Source of the DNA: Schistocerca nitens
Taxonomy: Eukaryota; Arthropoda; Insecta; Orthoptera; Acrididae
Reading direction: 5' to 3'
Length of the DNA: 64,000 nt
Assembly: GCF_023898315.1 (NCBI RefSeq)
Contig: NC_064615.1
Coordinates: 734,559,450 to 734,623,449 of the forward strand
Shown here: positions 24,301 through 29,513 of the stretch, piece by piece
How positions within the stretch are numbered: position 1 is the first letter of the stretch
Layout of the letters: each line of letters opens with the position of its first letter
Notes under the pieces: generated by a model
The model's database searches: none
Told to the model about the DNA's origin: nothing
Seen by the model: the letters and a program-made list of their open reading frames with translations, nothing else
Position numbers and translations under genes: made by a program

Positions 24301-25558
24301 TATCATTCAGAAACGACACTATTATATGCAAACATAACTTCAGCTGAACATCACATACACATTTGATGTGACCCATACCTATCGAGAGTAAACAGGATCC
24401 ATTTCATTAGCAAGGATTTGAAGCACAGGATACTTACTGACCATCCTTAACGCAACGGCGTATGTAGCCAGAATTGTGTACTCCTTTTTAAGAGAATTAT
24501 GTGTGCCAGTCACTACTTCTCCGTCCTGCAAGTTCGACTGACAGGTAGGCTGTCGAACACGACAGTAACACAGCTGGTCGACATCATGTTTGTCACAGTC
24601 GACTGGCGACTTACTGATTCTACGTGGTTTTGCAAACAAAGTGAATGGAAGAAGATCCCCAGAAGCATTTTCAGGTTTTCAGGCCTTCTCTAAATCCATG
24701 CCATGACGATTTGAATCTCTGCTTGCAGTACACGGAGACTTCCCACTGCACCAAATTTTCATAGTTGGGACTCTTAATTTAAAATTACATATTTTCATGT
24801 GCTTATTATGTGGCATAGAGTTTATTTCAGTCACATGAGACCTTCTCGGTGTTGCAGTCTTCACTGTATTCATTAATGAACTATAAGAAATTAAAAAAGT
24901 TATTACTTATAAATACCAGTACTTCATAAATGTTGTTTCTTTTGCGTAGCTGAGAACAATATAACTCTTATACTCGACTATAAGAATTCATAATGAGTAT
25001 GCTTCTGTACCAAACCTGCACTATATTTGTTTACATGCCTTTCATTTACTTTCAGGTGCAGCTCACAACGATGATGTGAAATACATGCATGCAACAGATC
25101 TGGATCCTGATTCGGATGAAGGTGTAATCCAAGCTCAGATGACAACAATGTGGACTAACTTCGCTAAATATGAGTAAGTGATCTTCTTGCTAATGGTTCA
25201 TATTTTTTTAGTATAGTGTTGTTATAAAGAAACTGAAATGTCTGATAAGCTAATTCTATGACAACACGTCCATATAATTTACTCATCCATGAGTTGTCAT
25301 ACTTTTCATACTGGAAATGATGTAGATGTATGTGATGGCTCCATTAGAGTGTTGTGAATTAAACACGGCCTTGTGACCAACTTATATGATTGTTACTGTT
25401 TCAGCAATCCGACGCCAGAACAGACCTCCATACTGACAGAGACGTGGAAGGAGTACGATGAATCGTTACCTTACTATCTGGAGATAAATGGACCTCTTAG
25501 CCTCAAAACTAACTTGTACGAACCCTACATGACCTTTTGGCACAAGCTGTTGCCTTAA
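4206..25558 (+). CDS. Carboxylesterase (JHE/FE4-like), C-terminal exons, partial gene
   Basis: Four exons (4206-4387, 7517-7649, 25056-25173, 25405-25558) encode about 195 residues matching the C-terminal third of insect type-B carboxylesterases, alpha/beta hydrolases that cleave carboxylic esters (juvenile hormone, xenobiotics, lipids) and are often secreted. Seen: F-N-E-N-F-D-E-I; then a V-D-A-A-V-R segment and N-P-V-Y-Y-Y-Q-F-S; then G-A-A-H-N-D-D, holding the family's catalytic His; then M-W-T-N-F-A-K-Y, N-P-T-P and a C-terminal F-W-H-K-L-L-P. All junctions have AG/GT borders and phases agree across each intron. The GxSxG serine and acid residue belong to exons not found in the window. 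Which esterase subfamily it is cannot be told from this part. Confidence 0.9.
4518..6352 (-). mobile_element. Mariner-superfamily element, defective
   Basis: Ends CAGGGTCATT... and ...CACCATG form imperfect inverted repeats of roughly 95 bp (shared stretches include GAAATAACACCACTGGTCA-type sequence and TCGGAGAA near the inner border), flanked by TA at 4516-4517 and 6353-6354. Inside, on the minus strand, is a broken transposase. The subterminal region 4860-4965 carries repeated motifs of the type TTTTTAACTGTTCTGAGG. A related 3'-terminal fragment lies at 20580-21359. Confidence 0.8.
5003..6084 (-). pseudogene. Mariner-type transposase pseudogene
   Basis: Recognisable segments in order: a helix-turn-helix region with F-G-V-Q-P-G-R-G-R-K, then V-S-T-V-R-K-I-L-R-N, the first catalytic region L-W-S-D-E-A-H-F-H-L, then V-N-T-Q-N-S-R-I-W-A, and the end P-D-L-N-R-S-D-F-C-L-W-G-Y-L-K. 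This matches a widespread arthropod mariner-like transposase family. At least two frame changes interrupt it. The expected Q-D-G motif with the second catalytic Asp (around 5315) is missing, so it cannot encode an active enzyme. Confidence 0.85.
6355..6958. other. Intron, no feature recognised
   Basis: AT-rich stretch inside the carboxylesterase intron 4388-7516. No open frame or repeat end could be supported. Confidence 0.45.
6970..7162 (+). mobile_element. tRNA-derived SINE, family 1, copy 2
   Basis: Complete forward copy: head with GGCCGGAGTGGCCG and B box GGTTCGAATCC, body ending in CAGAGCCATTTGA. Target duplication ACTTCAAAGTA (6959-6969) versus ACTTCAATGTA (7163-7173), one mismatch. 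Confidence 0.9.
7517..7649 (+). CDS. Carboxylesterase exon B
   Basis: Acceptor ATTTTACAG ends at 7516; the exon runs 44 codons plus one base and stops before GTAGGATT at 7650. Its frame (H-F-V-E-G-V-D-A-A-V-R..., N-P-V-Y-Y-Y-Q-F-S-F) is not the frame of the ATG-started ORF that overlaps it at 7408-7653. Starting in phase 0 and ending in phase 1, it fills exactly the gap between exons A and C, including the P-V-Y-x-Y-x-F-S strand typical of esterases. Confidence 0.88.
7650..9622. other. Start of a 17.4-kb intron; small simple repeats only
   Basis: First part of carboxylesterase intron 7650-25055. It holds short (AAT)n runs near 8062-8090 and 8907-8922 and an imperfect tandem of about 26 bp near 8253-8303 (GATAGCT...GGAAGTRTTA). 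No other gene or transposon could be recognised. Confidence 0.45.
9623..9654 (-). ncRNA. Hammerhead-ribozyme-like core with 6-bp stem II
   Basis: Read on the minus strand: CTGAAGA, then GTCCAG, a loop, CTGGAC, then GAAAC. GTCCAG and CTGGAC pair perfectly, giving a 6-bp stem II exactly between the two conserved core blocks of a hammerhead (CUGANGA and GAAA). Helix III and the cleavage triplet were not found nearby, so activity is unproven. Known context: hammerhead motifs are described in Penelope-like retroelements and retrozymes. Confidence 0.42.
10021..11215 (+). mobile_element. Tc1-like element, defective
   Basis: Terminal inverted repeats resemble each other: start CACTATTCAGCCACAACATT, ending with TATGACCAC; the reverse complement of the end has TCAGCCAGAGCTTTATGACC. 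Length is about 1.2 kb, usual for Tc1 relatives. Boundaries are good to roughly 10 bp. The interior carries a broken transposase. Confidence 0.75.
10160..11185 (+). pseudogene. Tc1-like transposase pseudogene
   Basis: Fragments in several frames: an N-terminal DNA-binding region around 10270-10610 (H-T-V-H-R-T-L-L-M-M-G-L-H-S-R-R-P), then R-L-V-A-D-H-V-H-P-F near 10790, and D-L-N-P-I-E-H near 10972. Stops and frameshifts separate them and the middle of the catalytic domain is not open. Long inactive. Confidence 0.7.
11216..11757. other. Intron, no feature recognised
   Basis: No gene-like signal. A short TA run occurs near 11671-11682. Confidence 0.4.
11767..11915 (+). mobile_element. 5'-truncated family-1 SINE
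   Basis: Begins inside the tRNA-like head, just before CTACGGTCGCAGG, and runs to the normal 3' end AGAGCCATTTGAACC. It is bordered by AACTGGCTA at 11758-11766 and 11916-11924. The target duplication around a truncated copy indicates incomplete reverse transcription at insertion, as LINE machinery often produces. The A box is absent. Confidence 0.85.
12703..13951 (-). mobile_element. Tc1-like element inside the LINE RT
   Basis: Ends CACTATTTAATCAAAAG... and the inverse of ...CTTTTGATCACATAGTT form an inverted repeat of about 28 bp with a few mismatches, flanked by TA at 12701-12702 and 13952-13953. It lies between RT motifs B and C of the LINE. About 1.25 kb, the usual Tc1 size. Confidence 0.88.
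12850..13817 (-). pseudogene. Tc1-like transposase pseudogene (DD34E type)
   Basis: The likely original ATG is at 13817-13815 (M-G-R-S). A helix-turn-helix block with A-S-G-S-T-A-S-A-M-T-V-R-R-E is in the frame at 13363-13590, and the end of the catalytic domain is at 12850-13188, with Q-H-D-R-A-A-V-H and S-P-D-L-N-P-I-E-H-L-W. The second Asp and final Glu are present, 34 residues apart, as in classic Tc1. Frameshifts between the segments, near 13190-13360 and beyond 13590, make it a pseudogene. Confidence 0.85.
14021..14479. other. Intron, no feature recognised
   Basis: GC-richer 450 bp without a long frame. It may be an unrecognised repeat, but no end or motif supports a call. Confidence 0.35.
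14480..16230 (-). mobile_element. LINE remnant with internal loss
   Basis: Minus-strand LINE fragments: RT segment with Q-K-A-F-D-I-V-S-H near 14910 and a C-terminal tail R-A-M-R-E-W-N-S-R near 14590, followed by its 3' region. Sequence near 16205-16230 (the stretch TTGAAGTCACCACC) corresponds to TTGAAGTCACCCCA in the endonuclease part of the LINE at 31495-34480, so the two belong to related families. Much of the RT core is missing or frameshifted. Confidence 0.65.
14690..14785 (-). repeat. tRNA-like fragment inside the LINE remnant
   Basis: On the minus strand the segment reads ...GGGTCTCGGGTTCGATTCCCGGCGGGGTCGG, containing a perfect B-box-like GGTTCGATTCC and preceded by GCGGCAGCG. It interrupts the LINE C-terminal frame and may be a fragment of another tRNA-derived SINE. 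Neither the parent tRNA nor the ends could be fixed. Confidence 0.4.
16508..16797 (+). repeat. tRNA-Thr-like repeat unit, forward copy
   Basis: About 290 bp from ACAAGGGGAGGCCGCC to TTTGTAATTCAAAT, repeated in inverted orientation at 18910-19196 with few differences. It consists of about 180 bp of unique leader, a tRNA-like fold, a T8-T9 run and a short tail that runs into a CA/TA microsatellite. Having the leader in front of the tRNA part is unlike an ordinary SINE. Confidence 0.85.
16689..16758 (+). pseudogene. tRNA-Thr(CGT)-like sequence
   Basis: Acceptor arms GCGTCGT and GCGATGC pair over 7 positions (with G-U pairs), the D stem is GCGC/GCGC, and the anticodon stem TCGGG/TCCGA closes the loop TTCGTAA, giving anticodon CGT (Thr, ACG). 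The T arm is weak and the B box reads GGATCGAATCT rather than GGTTCGAATCC. A run of T follows within 5 bases, like a Pol III terminator. It is either a decayed tRNA gene carried in the repeat or a repeat built on one. Confidence 0.6.
16800..16889. repeat. Compound microsatellite (AC)n(TA)n
   Basis: About 26 AC units followed by about 17 TA units. The reading frames of repeated Tyr-Ile or Val-Cys across it are artefacts. The TA run supplied the TA target for the Tc1 element that begins at 16892. Confidence 0.97.
16892..18309 (+). mobile_element. Tc1-like element, nearly intact
   Basis: 1418 bp, flanked by TA (16890-16891 and 18310-18311) within TA microsatellites. Terminal inverted repeats of 25 bp (CTCCTGGAAATGGAAAAAAG... 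versus CTCCTGGAAACTGAAATAAG...) agree at 22 positions. It carries one long transposase frame. Confidence 0.93.
17173..18156 (+). CDS. Tc1-like transposase, long open frame
   Basis: DNA-cutting and joining enzyme of the Tc1/mariner superfamily, acting in the nucleus on the element's own inverted repeats. Frame of about 327 residues from the ATG at 17173: M-D-F-E-R-G-R-I-V-G starts the first helix-turn-helix; a second DNA-binding segment has T-I-R-N-R-L-H-E-A-G-L; catalytic positions are V-F-S-D-E-S, Q-Q-D-N-A-R-P-H and S-P-D-L-S-P-I-E-H-V-W. Spacing between the second Asp and the Glu is 32 residues by my count, two fewer than in Tc1. An upstream in-frame ATG at 17134 is followed at codon 6 by TGA (17149-17151), probably a nonsense change in the original start, so translation would need the internal ATG. 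Confidence 0.85.
   Translation: MDFERGRIVGMREAGWTYRRIAQHVGREVSTVHRCCRQWSAEGARARRPGTGPQRRTDARQDRRILRSAVGDRTATSQQIRDTVAPGVSARTIRNRLHEAGLRSRTPLGRLPLTPQHRAARLQWCRDRREWRDEWRRVVFSDESRFCLGANDGRMRVWRRAGERHNQDCIRPRHTGPTPGIMVWGAISYTGRTPLVIVEGTLNTARYIQTVIEPIVLPFLDRQGNLLFQQDNARPHVSRATQRALEGVSQLPWPARSPDLSPIEHVWDWMKRRLTRSARPARTLVQLRRQVEMAWQAVPQDYIQHLYDRLHGRIAACIAAKGGYTLY
18310..18361. repeat. TA microsatellite
   Basis: Uninterrupted TA repeats directly after the Tc1 element; together with 16853-16889 they are the two halves of the target run. Confidence 0.95.
18362..18860. other. Spacer between inverted repeats, no gene recognised
   Basis: About 480 bp of non-repetitive sequence enclosed by the inverted tRNA-like repeat pair. 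No long frame on either strand. Confidence 0.4.
18863..18911. repeat. TA-rich microsatellite
   Basis: Interrupted TA/TATG repeats adjoining the tail of the reverse tRNA-Thr-like unit, as in the forward unit. Confidence 0.9.
18910..19196 (-). repeat. tRNA-Thr-like repeat unit, inverted copy
   Basis: Inverse of 16508-16797, ending in GGCGGCCTCCCCTTG. It is clearly the same unit, including the 180-bp leader and the T run, with scattered substitutions. Together the two copies make an inverted repeat with arms of about 290 bp and about 2.1 kb between them. Confidence 0.85.
18946..19015 (-). pseudogene. tRNA-Thr(CGT)-like sequence, second copy
   Basis: Same D stem and anticodon stem-loop (anticodon CGT) as 16689-16758. 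The 3' acceptor strand is further altered, breaking pairs in the acceptor stem, and the B-box region reads GGATCGAATATC. A run of eight T follows on the minus strand. Less likely than the first copy to be functional. Confidence 0.55.
19197..19918. other. Intron, no feature recognised
   Basis: About 700 bp with no transposon end, RNA gene or exon that could be supported. Confidence 0.4.
19932..20131 (-). mobile_element. tRNA-derived SINE, family 1, copy 4
   Basis: Reverse copy with somewhat altered boxes (B box GGTTTGAATCC). Target duplication GAAGGGAAGAGTA (19919-19931) versus GAAGGCAAGAGTA (20132-20144), one mismatch. Confidence 0.9.
20580..21359 (+). mobile_element. 3'-terminal fragment of a mariner-type element
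   Basis: Related to the element at 4518-6352 but in the opposite orientation: it carries the transposase end (20636-20912), the subterminal repeats of the TTTTTGGCCTCAGGACAG kind, and a terminus ...GTACACCCTG followed by TA at 21360-21361. The left part of the element is absent. Confidence 0.75.
20636..20912 (+). pseudogene. Transposase C-terminal fragment
   Basis: Retains M-Q-D-G (second catalytic Asp), then after an internal deletion D-L-N-P-C-D-F-W-L and E-L-E-A-R-I-A-Q-R-I-L. The catalytic Asp pair is therefore closer than normal. A TAG interrupts the last 15 codons. Same family as 5003-6084, where the Q-D-G motif is the part lost. Confidence 0.75.
21361..21796. other. Intron, no feature recognised
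   Basis: No gene or named repeat. It precedes a hammerhead-like core. Confidence 0.35.
21797..21827 (-). ncRNA. Hammerhead-ribozyme-like core, third example
   Basis: Minus strand: CTGAAGA, then GGCTGTATTATTATAGAC, then GAAAC. The middle can fold into a mostly paired hairpin with one mismatch and a G-U pair. Helices I and III are not evident. Supports a family of dispersed elements sharing this core with 9623-9654 and 3964-3995. Confidence 0.32.
22063..23935 (+). pseudogene. LINE reverse transcriptase, inactive
   Basis: Segments in order: finger region with V-P-K-D-W-K-S-A-Q-V-I-P-V-F-K and N-Y-R-P-I-S-L-T-S (22457-22738), palm with D-F-R-K-A-F-D-T-V-P-H and S-G-V-P-Q-G-S-V-V-G-P-L-L (22762-23118), and the C-terminal tail near 23741-23935. 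The catalytic box reads H-F-A-G-D instead of F-A-D-D, removing a catalytic Asp. Stops at 22282, 22738 and 23118 and the SINE insertion also break it. Confidence 0.88.
23371..23565 (+). mobile_element. tRNA-derived SINE, family 1, copy 5 (inside LINE)
   Basis: Complete forward copy with perfect B box GGTTCGAATCC. Target duplication CAGTCCGAAAACA (23358-23370) versus CAGACCGAAAACA (23566-23578). It inserted after the LINE. Confidence 0.93.
24060..25055. other. End of the 17.4-kb intron, no feature recognised
   Basis: AT-rich; short chance frames only. It ends in a pyrimidine-rich acceptor, CATTTACTTTCAG. Confidence 0.5.
25056..25173 (+). CDS. Carboxylesterase exon C (catalytic His)
   Basis: Acceptor TTTACTTTCAG ends at 25055, donor GTAAGTGAT starts at 25174. 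It begins with two bases completing a Gly codon from exon B, giving G-A-A-H-N-D-D, the family's catalytic His context, and continues to T-M-W-T-N-F-A-K-Y plus two bases. It has no ATG frame of its own length class and is easily missed. Confidence 0.9.
25405..25558 (+). CDS. Carboxylesterase terminal exon
   Basis: Acceptor CTGTTTCAG ends at 25404. One base completes an Asp codon, then N-P-T-P-E-Q, L-P-Y-Y-L-E-I-N-G-P-L and F-W-H-K-L-L-P before TAA at 25556-25558. The order matches the conserved C-terminus of insect esterases. No retention or anchor signal is visible at the end, compatible with a soluble or secreted enzyme. Confidence 0.92.
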
Positions 25559-25782
25559 ATACTTCCTATGTGCCACTAATGACCACATTTAACGATTTGG
25601 TACGAGATGGAAGTTGCTGAAATGAAAATTCCAAGAGCAGCGGTTTCAGTACACTGTTATGTATGATAGCGGATAGGTGAACTGATTTGCTATATTGATA
25701 TTGTAGTCCTCAGAGACATAGATGTTGTACAAAACTGCTAATATTTTTAAGTGTTGTAGCTTACCCTTTCTTAACAAGCATT

Positions 25783-25788
25783 ATTAAA
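25783..25788 (+). promoter_or_regulatory. Possible polyadenylation signal ATTAAA
   Basis: ATTAAA about 225 bp after the carboxylesterase stop, in AT-rich sequence, followed by a T-rich stretch near 25810. The variant hexamer is common by chance in this composition. Confidence 0.3.
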
Positions 25789-25799
25789 GAGATAATGAT

Positions 25800-26198
25800 T
25801 ATACTGTGAGTCTCTTTTTTTTAATTGTACCGTGTATTGTGCTTACGTCTCTGTAAGAAATATGAAATTAATATACTCTGAAATACCTTATGGACATGAA
25901 TTTTGTTAACCTCCTCGTTTTGTTTTTTGCCCGTCGAATCATACCGAGATAACACTTATTTGAGCTCAGTTTATTTTGAAAACTTTAATGTACAGTTATT
26001 TGAAAATAACTATTTACATGTAATTTATGAGCAAAAGTATATGAAACCAAACAATTCTGCTGCAATGATTTGATGGTGCATGGATAATTGTCATCCTACA
26101 GATTACTGTAGTCATGCTGTTTCACAGAAAATATACTATTTGTACAGTTGTAGGGCACAAACATCACGATCCATATTTTATGAAAGACATACATACAG
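25800..26198. other. 3' flank, no feature recognised
   Basis: Sequence downstream of the carboxylesterase gene without a recognisable gene or repeat until the 5S-derived SINE. Confidence 0.4.
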
Positions 26199-26209
26199 GG
26201 CACCAATAA

Positions 26210-26533
26210 AAAAAAAGGCAAGCACTCCGTCTTCAGGCCACAAGTGGCCCATCGGGACCATCCGACCGCGGTGTCATCCTCTGCTGAGGATGCGGATAGG
26301 AGGGGTGTGTGGTCAGCACACCGCTCTCCCGGTCGTTATGACGGTTTTCTTTGACCGGAGCCGCTACTATTCGGTCGAGTAGCTTCTCAATTGGCATCAC
26401 GAGCCTGAGTGCACCCCGAAAAATGGCAACAGCGCATGGCGGCTGAATGGTCACCCATCCAAGTGCCGGCCACGCCCGACAGCGCTTAACTTCGGTGATC
26501 TCACGGGAACCGGTGTATCCACTGCGGCAAGAA
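26210..26533 (-). mobile_element. 5S-rRNA-derived SINE (SINE3-type)
   Basis: On the minus strand the head (26533 to about 26450) resembles 5S rRNA: GATCACCGAAGTTAAGC, a GTCGGGC block and ACTTGGATGGGTGACC, which cover the internal Pol III control region of 5S genes. About 230 bp of unrelated body follow. A perfect 11-bp target duplication, GGCACCAATAA, flanks it (26199-26209 and 26534-26544). Several changes and the missing 5S 5' and 3' parts rule out a functional rRNA gene. Confidence 0.85.
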
Positions 26534-26544
26534 GGCACCAATAA

Positions 26545-26934
26545 CAGTAATAATAATTTTTTTGTAGGAGAGGAAATACTCAATTTCTGGATAGCAAATT
26601 CGAAACAGTGAGACCTTTATAATACAAAAAAGCGTGACAAGGCCTTTGACAGATTATTTTTGTTGTATTTCATTTTATTAGGAAATCTCATGAGCTGCCA
26701 CCGTACTGATGCTAGCCTACTATAGCATAGCCATGAACACGGACATTCAAGTAGGAATTAACCAACCAGGGCATAGATACTTAGGTGATAAATTATGTAG
26801 TTACAATATTGTATAGACAGACTGTGCCATATCATGCTGTTTTTAATACAGGATGCTACTTCACCTATGACCCTATACCTGTCATTTGGCTGCAACGTTC
26901 ATTATGGATTTACCCGTAATTTACCTCTGCGATA
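26545..26934. other. No feature recognised
   Basis: AT-rich spacer without long frames. Confidence 0.4.
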
Positions 26935-26936
26935 TA

Positions 26937-27217
26937 CAGGGTGAGTCACCTAACGTTACCGCTGGATATATTTCGTAAACCACATCAAATACTGACGAAT
27001 CGATTCCGCAGACCGAACGTGTGGAGAGGGGCTAGTGTAATTGGTTAATACAAACCATAAAAAAATGCACGGAAGTATGTTTTTTAACACAAACCTACGT
27101 TTTTTTAAATGGAACCCCGTTAGTTTTGTTAGCACATCTGAACATATAAACAAATACGTAATCAGTGCCGTTTGTTGCATTGTAAAATGTTAATTACATC
27201 CGGAGATATTGTAACCT
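26937..27217 (+). repeat. Left terminal inverted repeat (281 bp)
   Basis: Starts CAGGGTGAGTCACCTAACG and ends at GTAACCT. Unusually long for a mariner. Matched by 29231-29511 in inverse. Confidence 0.95.
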
Positions 27218-27708
27218 TGAGTCGACGCTTAAAACCTCCGACGTTCAGTTGCGTGTTGTAACAAACACGGGCCACGGTCGGCGAGCAGCATCTGCAGGGA
27301 CATGTTTACGATGACGACCGTGTTTACGAGTGTGGCTATAGTGCACTGTCGTGGTTTGGTCTAGCTGTCGCAGTGTCCGCATGTAGCGCTTGCTGCTATT
27401 GTTATTCTGCATTCGTCTCCGCACGCAGACCAACTGTAGTAAACCGTGTCACCAGACGTCTGTGATAGTGTAGTGTTGTAGTAACTGTGACCATGATGTA
27501 TTCGAACTCTGAAAAGGCGGAGATGAAACTCATCTATGGTGAGTGTCGACGAAATGCAGCTGAAGCCTGCAGGGTGTATGCAGAACGGTATCCGGACAGA
27601 GAGCATCCAATGTGCCGCACATTGCAAAACATCTACCGCCAACTGTATGCTACAGGTATGGTCGTAGCACGCAAACGGGTCCGTAACAGGCCCGTCACAG
27701 GAGAAGCG

Positions 27709-27910
27709 AAAAAATGGTTCAAATGGCTCTGAGCACTATGGGACTCAACATCTTAGGTCATAAGTCTCCTAGAACTTAGAACTACTTAAACCTAACTAAC
27801 CTAAGGACATCACACACACCCATGCCCGAGGCAGGATTCGAACCTGCGACCGTAGCAGTCCCGCGGTTCTGGACTGCAGCGCCAGAACCGCACGGCCACC
27901 GCGGCCGGCA
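27709..27910 (-). mobile_element. tRNA-derived SINE, family 1, copy 6 (in transposase)
   Basis: Reverse copy with a perfect 10-bp target duplication AGGAGAAGCG (27699-27708 and 27911-27920), splitting the DNA-binding region of the transposase gene. Confidence 0.93.
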
Positions 27911-28622
27911 AGGAGAAGCGGGTGCAGTAGGTGTGTTAGCTGCTGTTGCCATGAACCCACACATGAGTACACGGGACATTGCGAGAGCCGGTGGACTGAG
28001 TCAAAGTAGTGTCATGCGCATACTGCATCGTCACCGCTTTCACCCGTTTCATGTGTCGCTACATCAGCAATTACATGATGATGTCTTTAATCATCGAGTG
28101 CAATTCTGTCAATGGGCATTAACAGAGAATGCGTTTCAGTTCTACCTGTTTACCGATGAAGCGGGTTTCACAAACCACGGGGCGGCGAATCTACGGAACA
28201 TGCATTACTGGTCCGTGGACAATCCTCGCTGGCTCAGACAGGTAGAGCGACAGCGACCGCGGACTGTAAATGTATGGTGCGGAATCATTGGCGACCACCT
28301 CATTTGTCCTCACTTCATTGCAGGGGCCCAAACAGCTGCAACATACATCGTGTTTCTACAGAATGATCTGCCAACGTTGCTCGAAAATGTCCCACTGGAA
28401 ACGCGTCGACGTATGTGGTATCAGCATGATGGTGCACCTGCACATTCCGCAATTAACACTAGGCTAACCCTTGACAGGACGTTCGACGGGCGTTTCATAG
28501 GACGTGGAGGACGCATAAGTTGGCCAGCCCGTTCTCCTGATCTTACGCCTCTGGACTTCTTTCTGTGGGGTACGTTAAAGGAGAATGTGTACCGTGATGT
28601 GCCTACAACCCCAAAGGATATG

Positions 28623-28825
28623 GCCGGCCGAAGTGGCCGTGCGGTTAAAGGCGCTGCAGTCTGGAACCGCAAGACCGCTACGGTCGCAGGTTCGAATCCT
28701 GCCTCGGGCATGGATGTTTGTGATGTCCTTAGGTTAGTTAGGTTTAACTAGTTCTAAGTTCTAGGGGACTAATGACCTCAGCAGTTGAGTCCCATAGTGC
28801 TCAGAGCCATTTGAACCATTTTGAA
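28623..28825 (+). mobile_element. tRNA-derived SINE, family 1, copy 7, TTAAAGGCGC subfamily
   Basis: Forward copy with GCGGTTAAAGGCGCTGC in the head, ATGGATGTTTGT and a CAGCAGTTGAGTCC body, differences shared with the copy at 56926-57115 but not with the rest. Perfect 13-bp target duplication CCCAAAGGATATG (28610-28622 and 28826-28838). Confidence 0.93.
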
Positions 28826-29230
28826 CCCAAAGGATATGAAACAACGTATTGTGGCAGCCTGCGGCGACATTACACCAGATGTACTGCGGCATGTACGACA
28901 TTCATTACGCCAGAGATTGCAATTTTGTGCAGCAAATGATGGCCACCAGATTGAACATCTATTGGCCTGACATGTCGGGACACACTCTATTCCACTCCGT
29001 AATTGAAAACGGAAACCACGTGTGTACGTGTACCTCACCCCTCATGGTAATGTACATGTGCGTCAGTGGAAAAGTCCAATAAAAAGGTGTTAGCATGTGG
29101 ACGTAATGTGCTGTTCCAGTCTCTTCTGTACCTAAGGTCCATCACCGTTCCCTTTGGATCCCCACGTAATTCGGTGCTCTCCGATACACACGATCGAACA
29201 GCGGAGGAGTGGTACTCAAGCATCAACTTT

Positions 29231-29511
29231 AGGTTACAATATCTCCGGATGTAATTAACATTTTACAATGCAACAAACGGCACTGATTACGTATTTGTTT
29301 ATATGTTCAGATGTGCTAACAAAACTAACGGGGTTCCATTTAAAAAAACGTAGGTTTGTGTTAAAAAACATACTTCCGTGCATTTTTTTATGGTTGGTAT
29401 TAACCAATTACACTAGCCTCTCTCCTCACGTTCGGTCTGTGGAATCGATTCGTCAGTATTTGATGTGGTTTACGAAATATATCCAGCGGTAATGTTAGGT
29501 GACTCACCCTG
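29231..29511 (-). repeat. Right terminal inverted repeat (281 bp)
   Basis: Inverse of 26937-27217, ending CACCCTG before TA. Confidence 0.95.
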
Positions 29512-29513
29512 TA

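Larger units (their letters stand above)
27493..28970 (+). pseudogene. DD41D transposase gene interrupted by two SINEs
   Basis: Starts at the ATG-ATG at 27493 and ends at TGA 28968-28970. Motifs in order: N-terminal helix-turn-helix, second DNA-binding block S-Q-S-S-V-M-R-I-L-H-R-H, catalytic L-F-T-D-E-A-G-F, Y-Q-H-D-G-A-P-A-H-S and S-P-D-L-T-P-L-D-F-F-L-W-G. The second and third Asp are 41 residues apart. The two SINEs with their duplicated bases take up 212 and 216 bp; outside them the frame is continuous, equal to 349 codons, with all three Asp present. The gene is thus broken only by insertions. The frame that starts at 27822 begins within SINE sequence and is not the real start. Confidence 0.9.
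26937..29511 (+). mobile_element. DD41D mariner-type element with 281-bp inverted repeats
   Basis: Begins CAGGGTGAGTCACC and ends with its inverse, with TA at 26935-26936 and 29512-29513. Inverted repeats 26937-27217 and 29231-29511 differ at only about 5-8 positions. One transposase gene, interrupted by two SINEs, lies between. Without the SINEs and their duplications the element is about 2.15 kb. DD41D elements are known as the rosa/Visitor group of the Tc1/mariner superfamily; assignment is from the catalytic spacing. Confidence 0.9.

Noticed and set aside
26450..26533. 5S rRNA gene
   Set aside because: Only the internal promoter part matches; the ends are missing and a target duplication surrounds a longer SINE.
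27822..28751. 309-codon frame starting M-P-E-A-G-F-E-P
   Set aside because: The first ~30 codons are antisense SINE head; only the remainder is transposase. The same M-P-E-A-G-F-E-P-A-T-V-A start recurs at 6837, 28421, 31448 and 33013 because it is the SINE B-box region translated.
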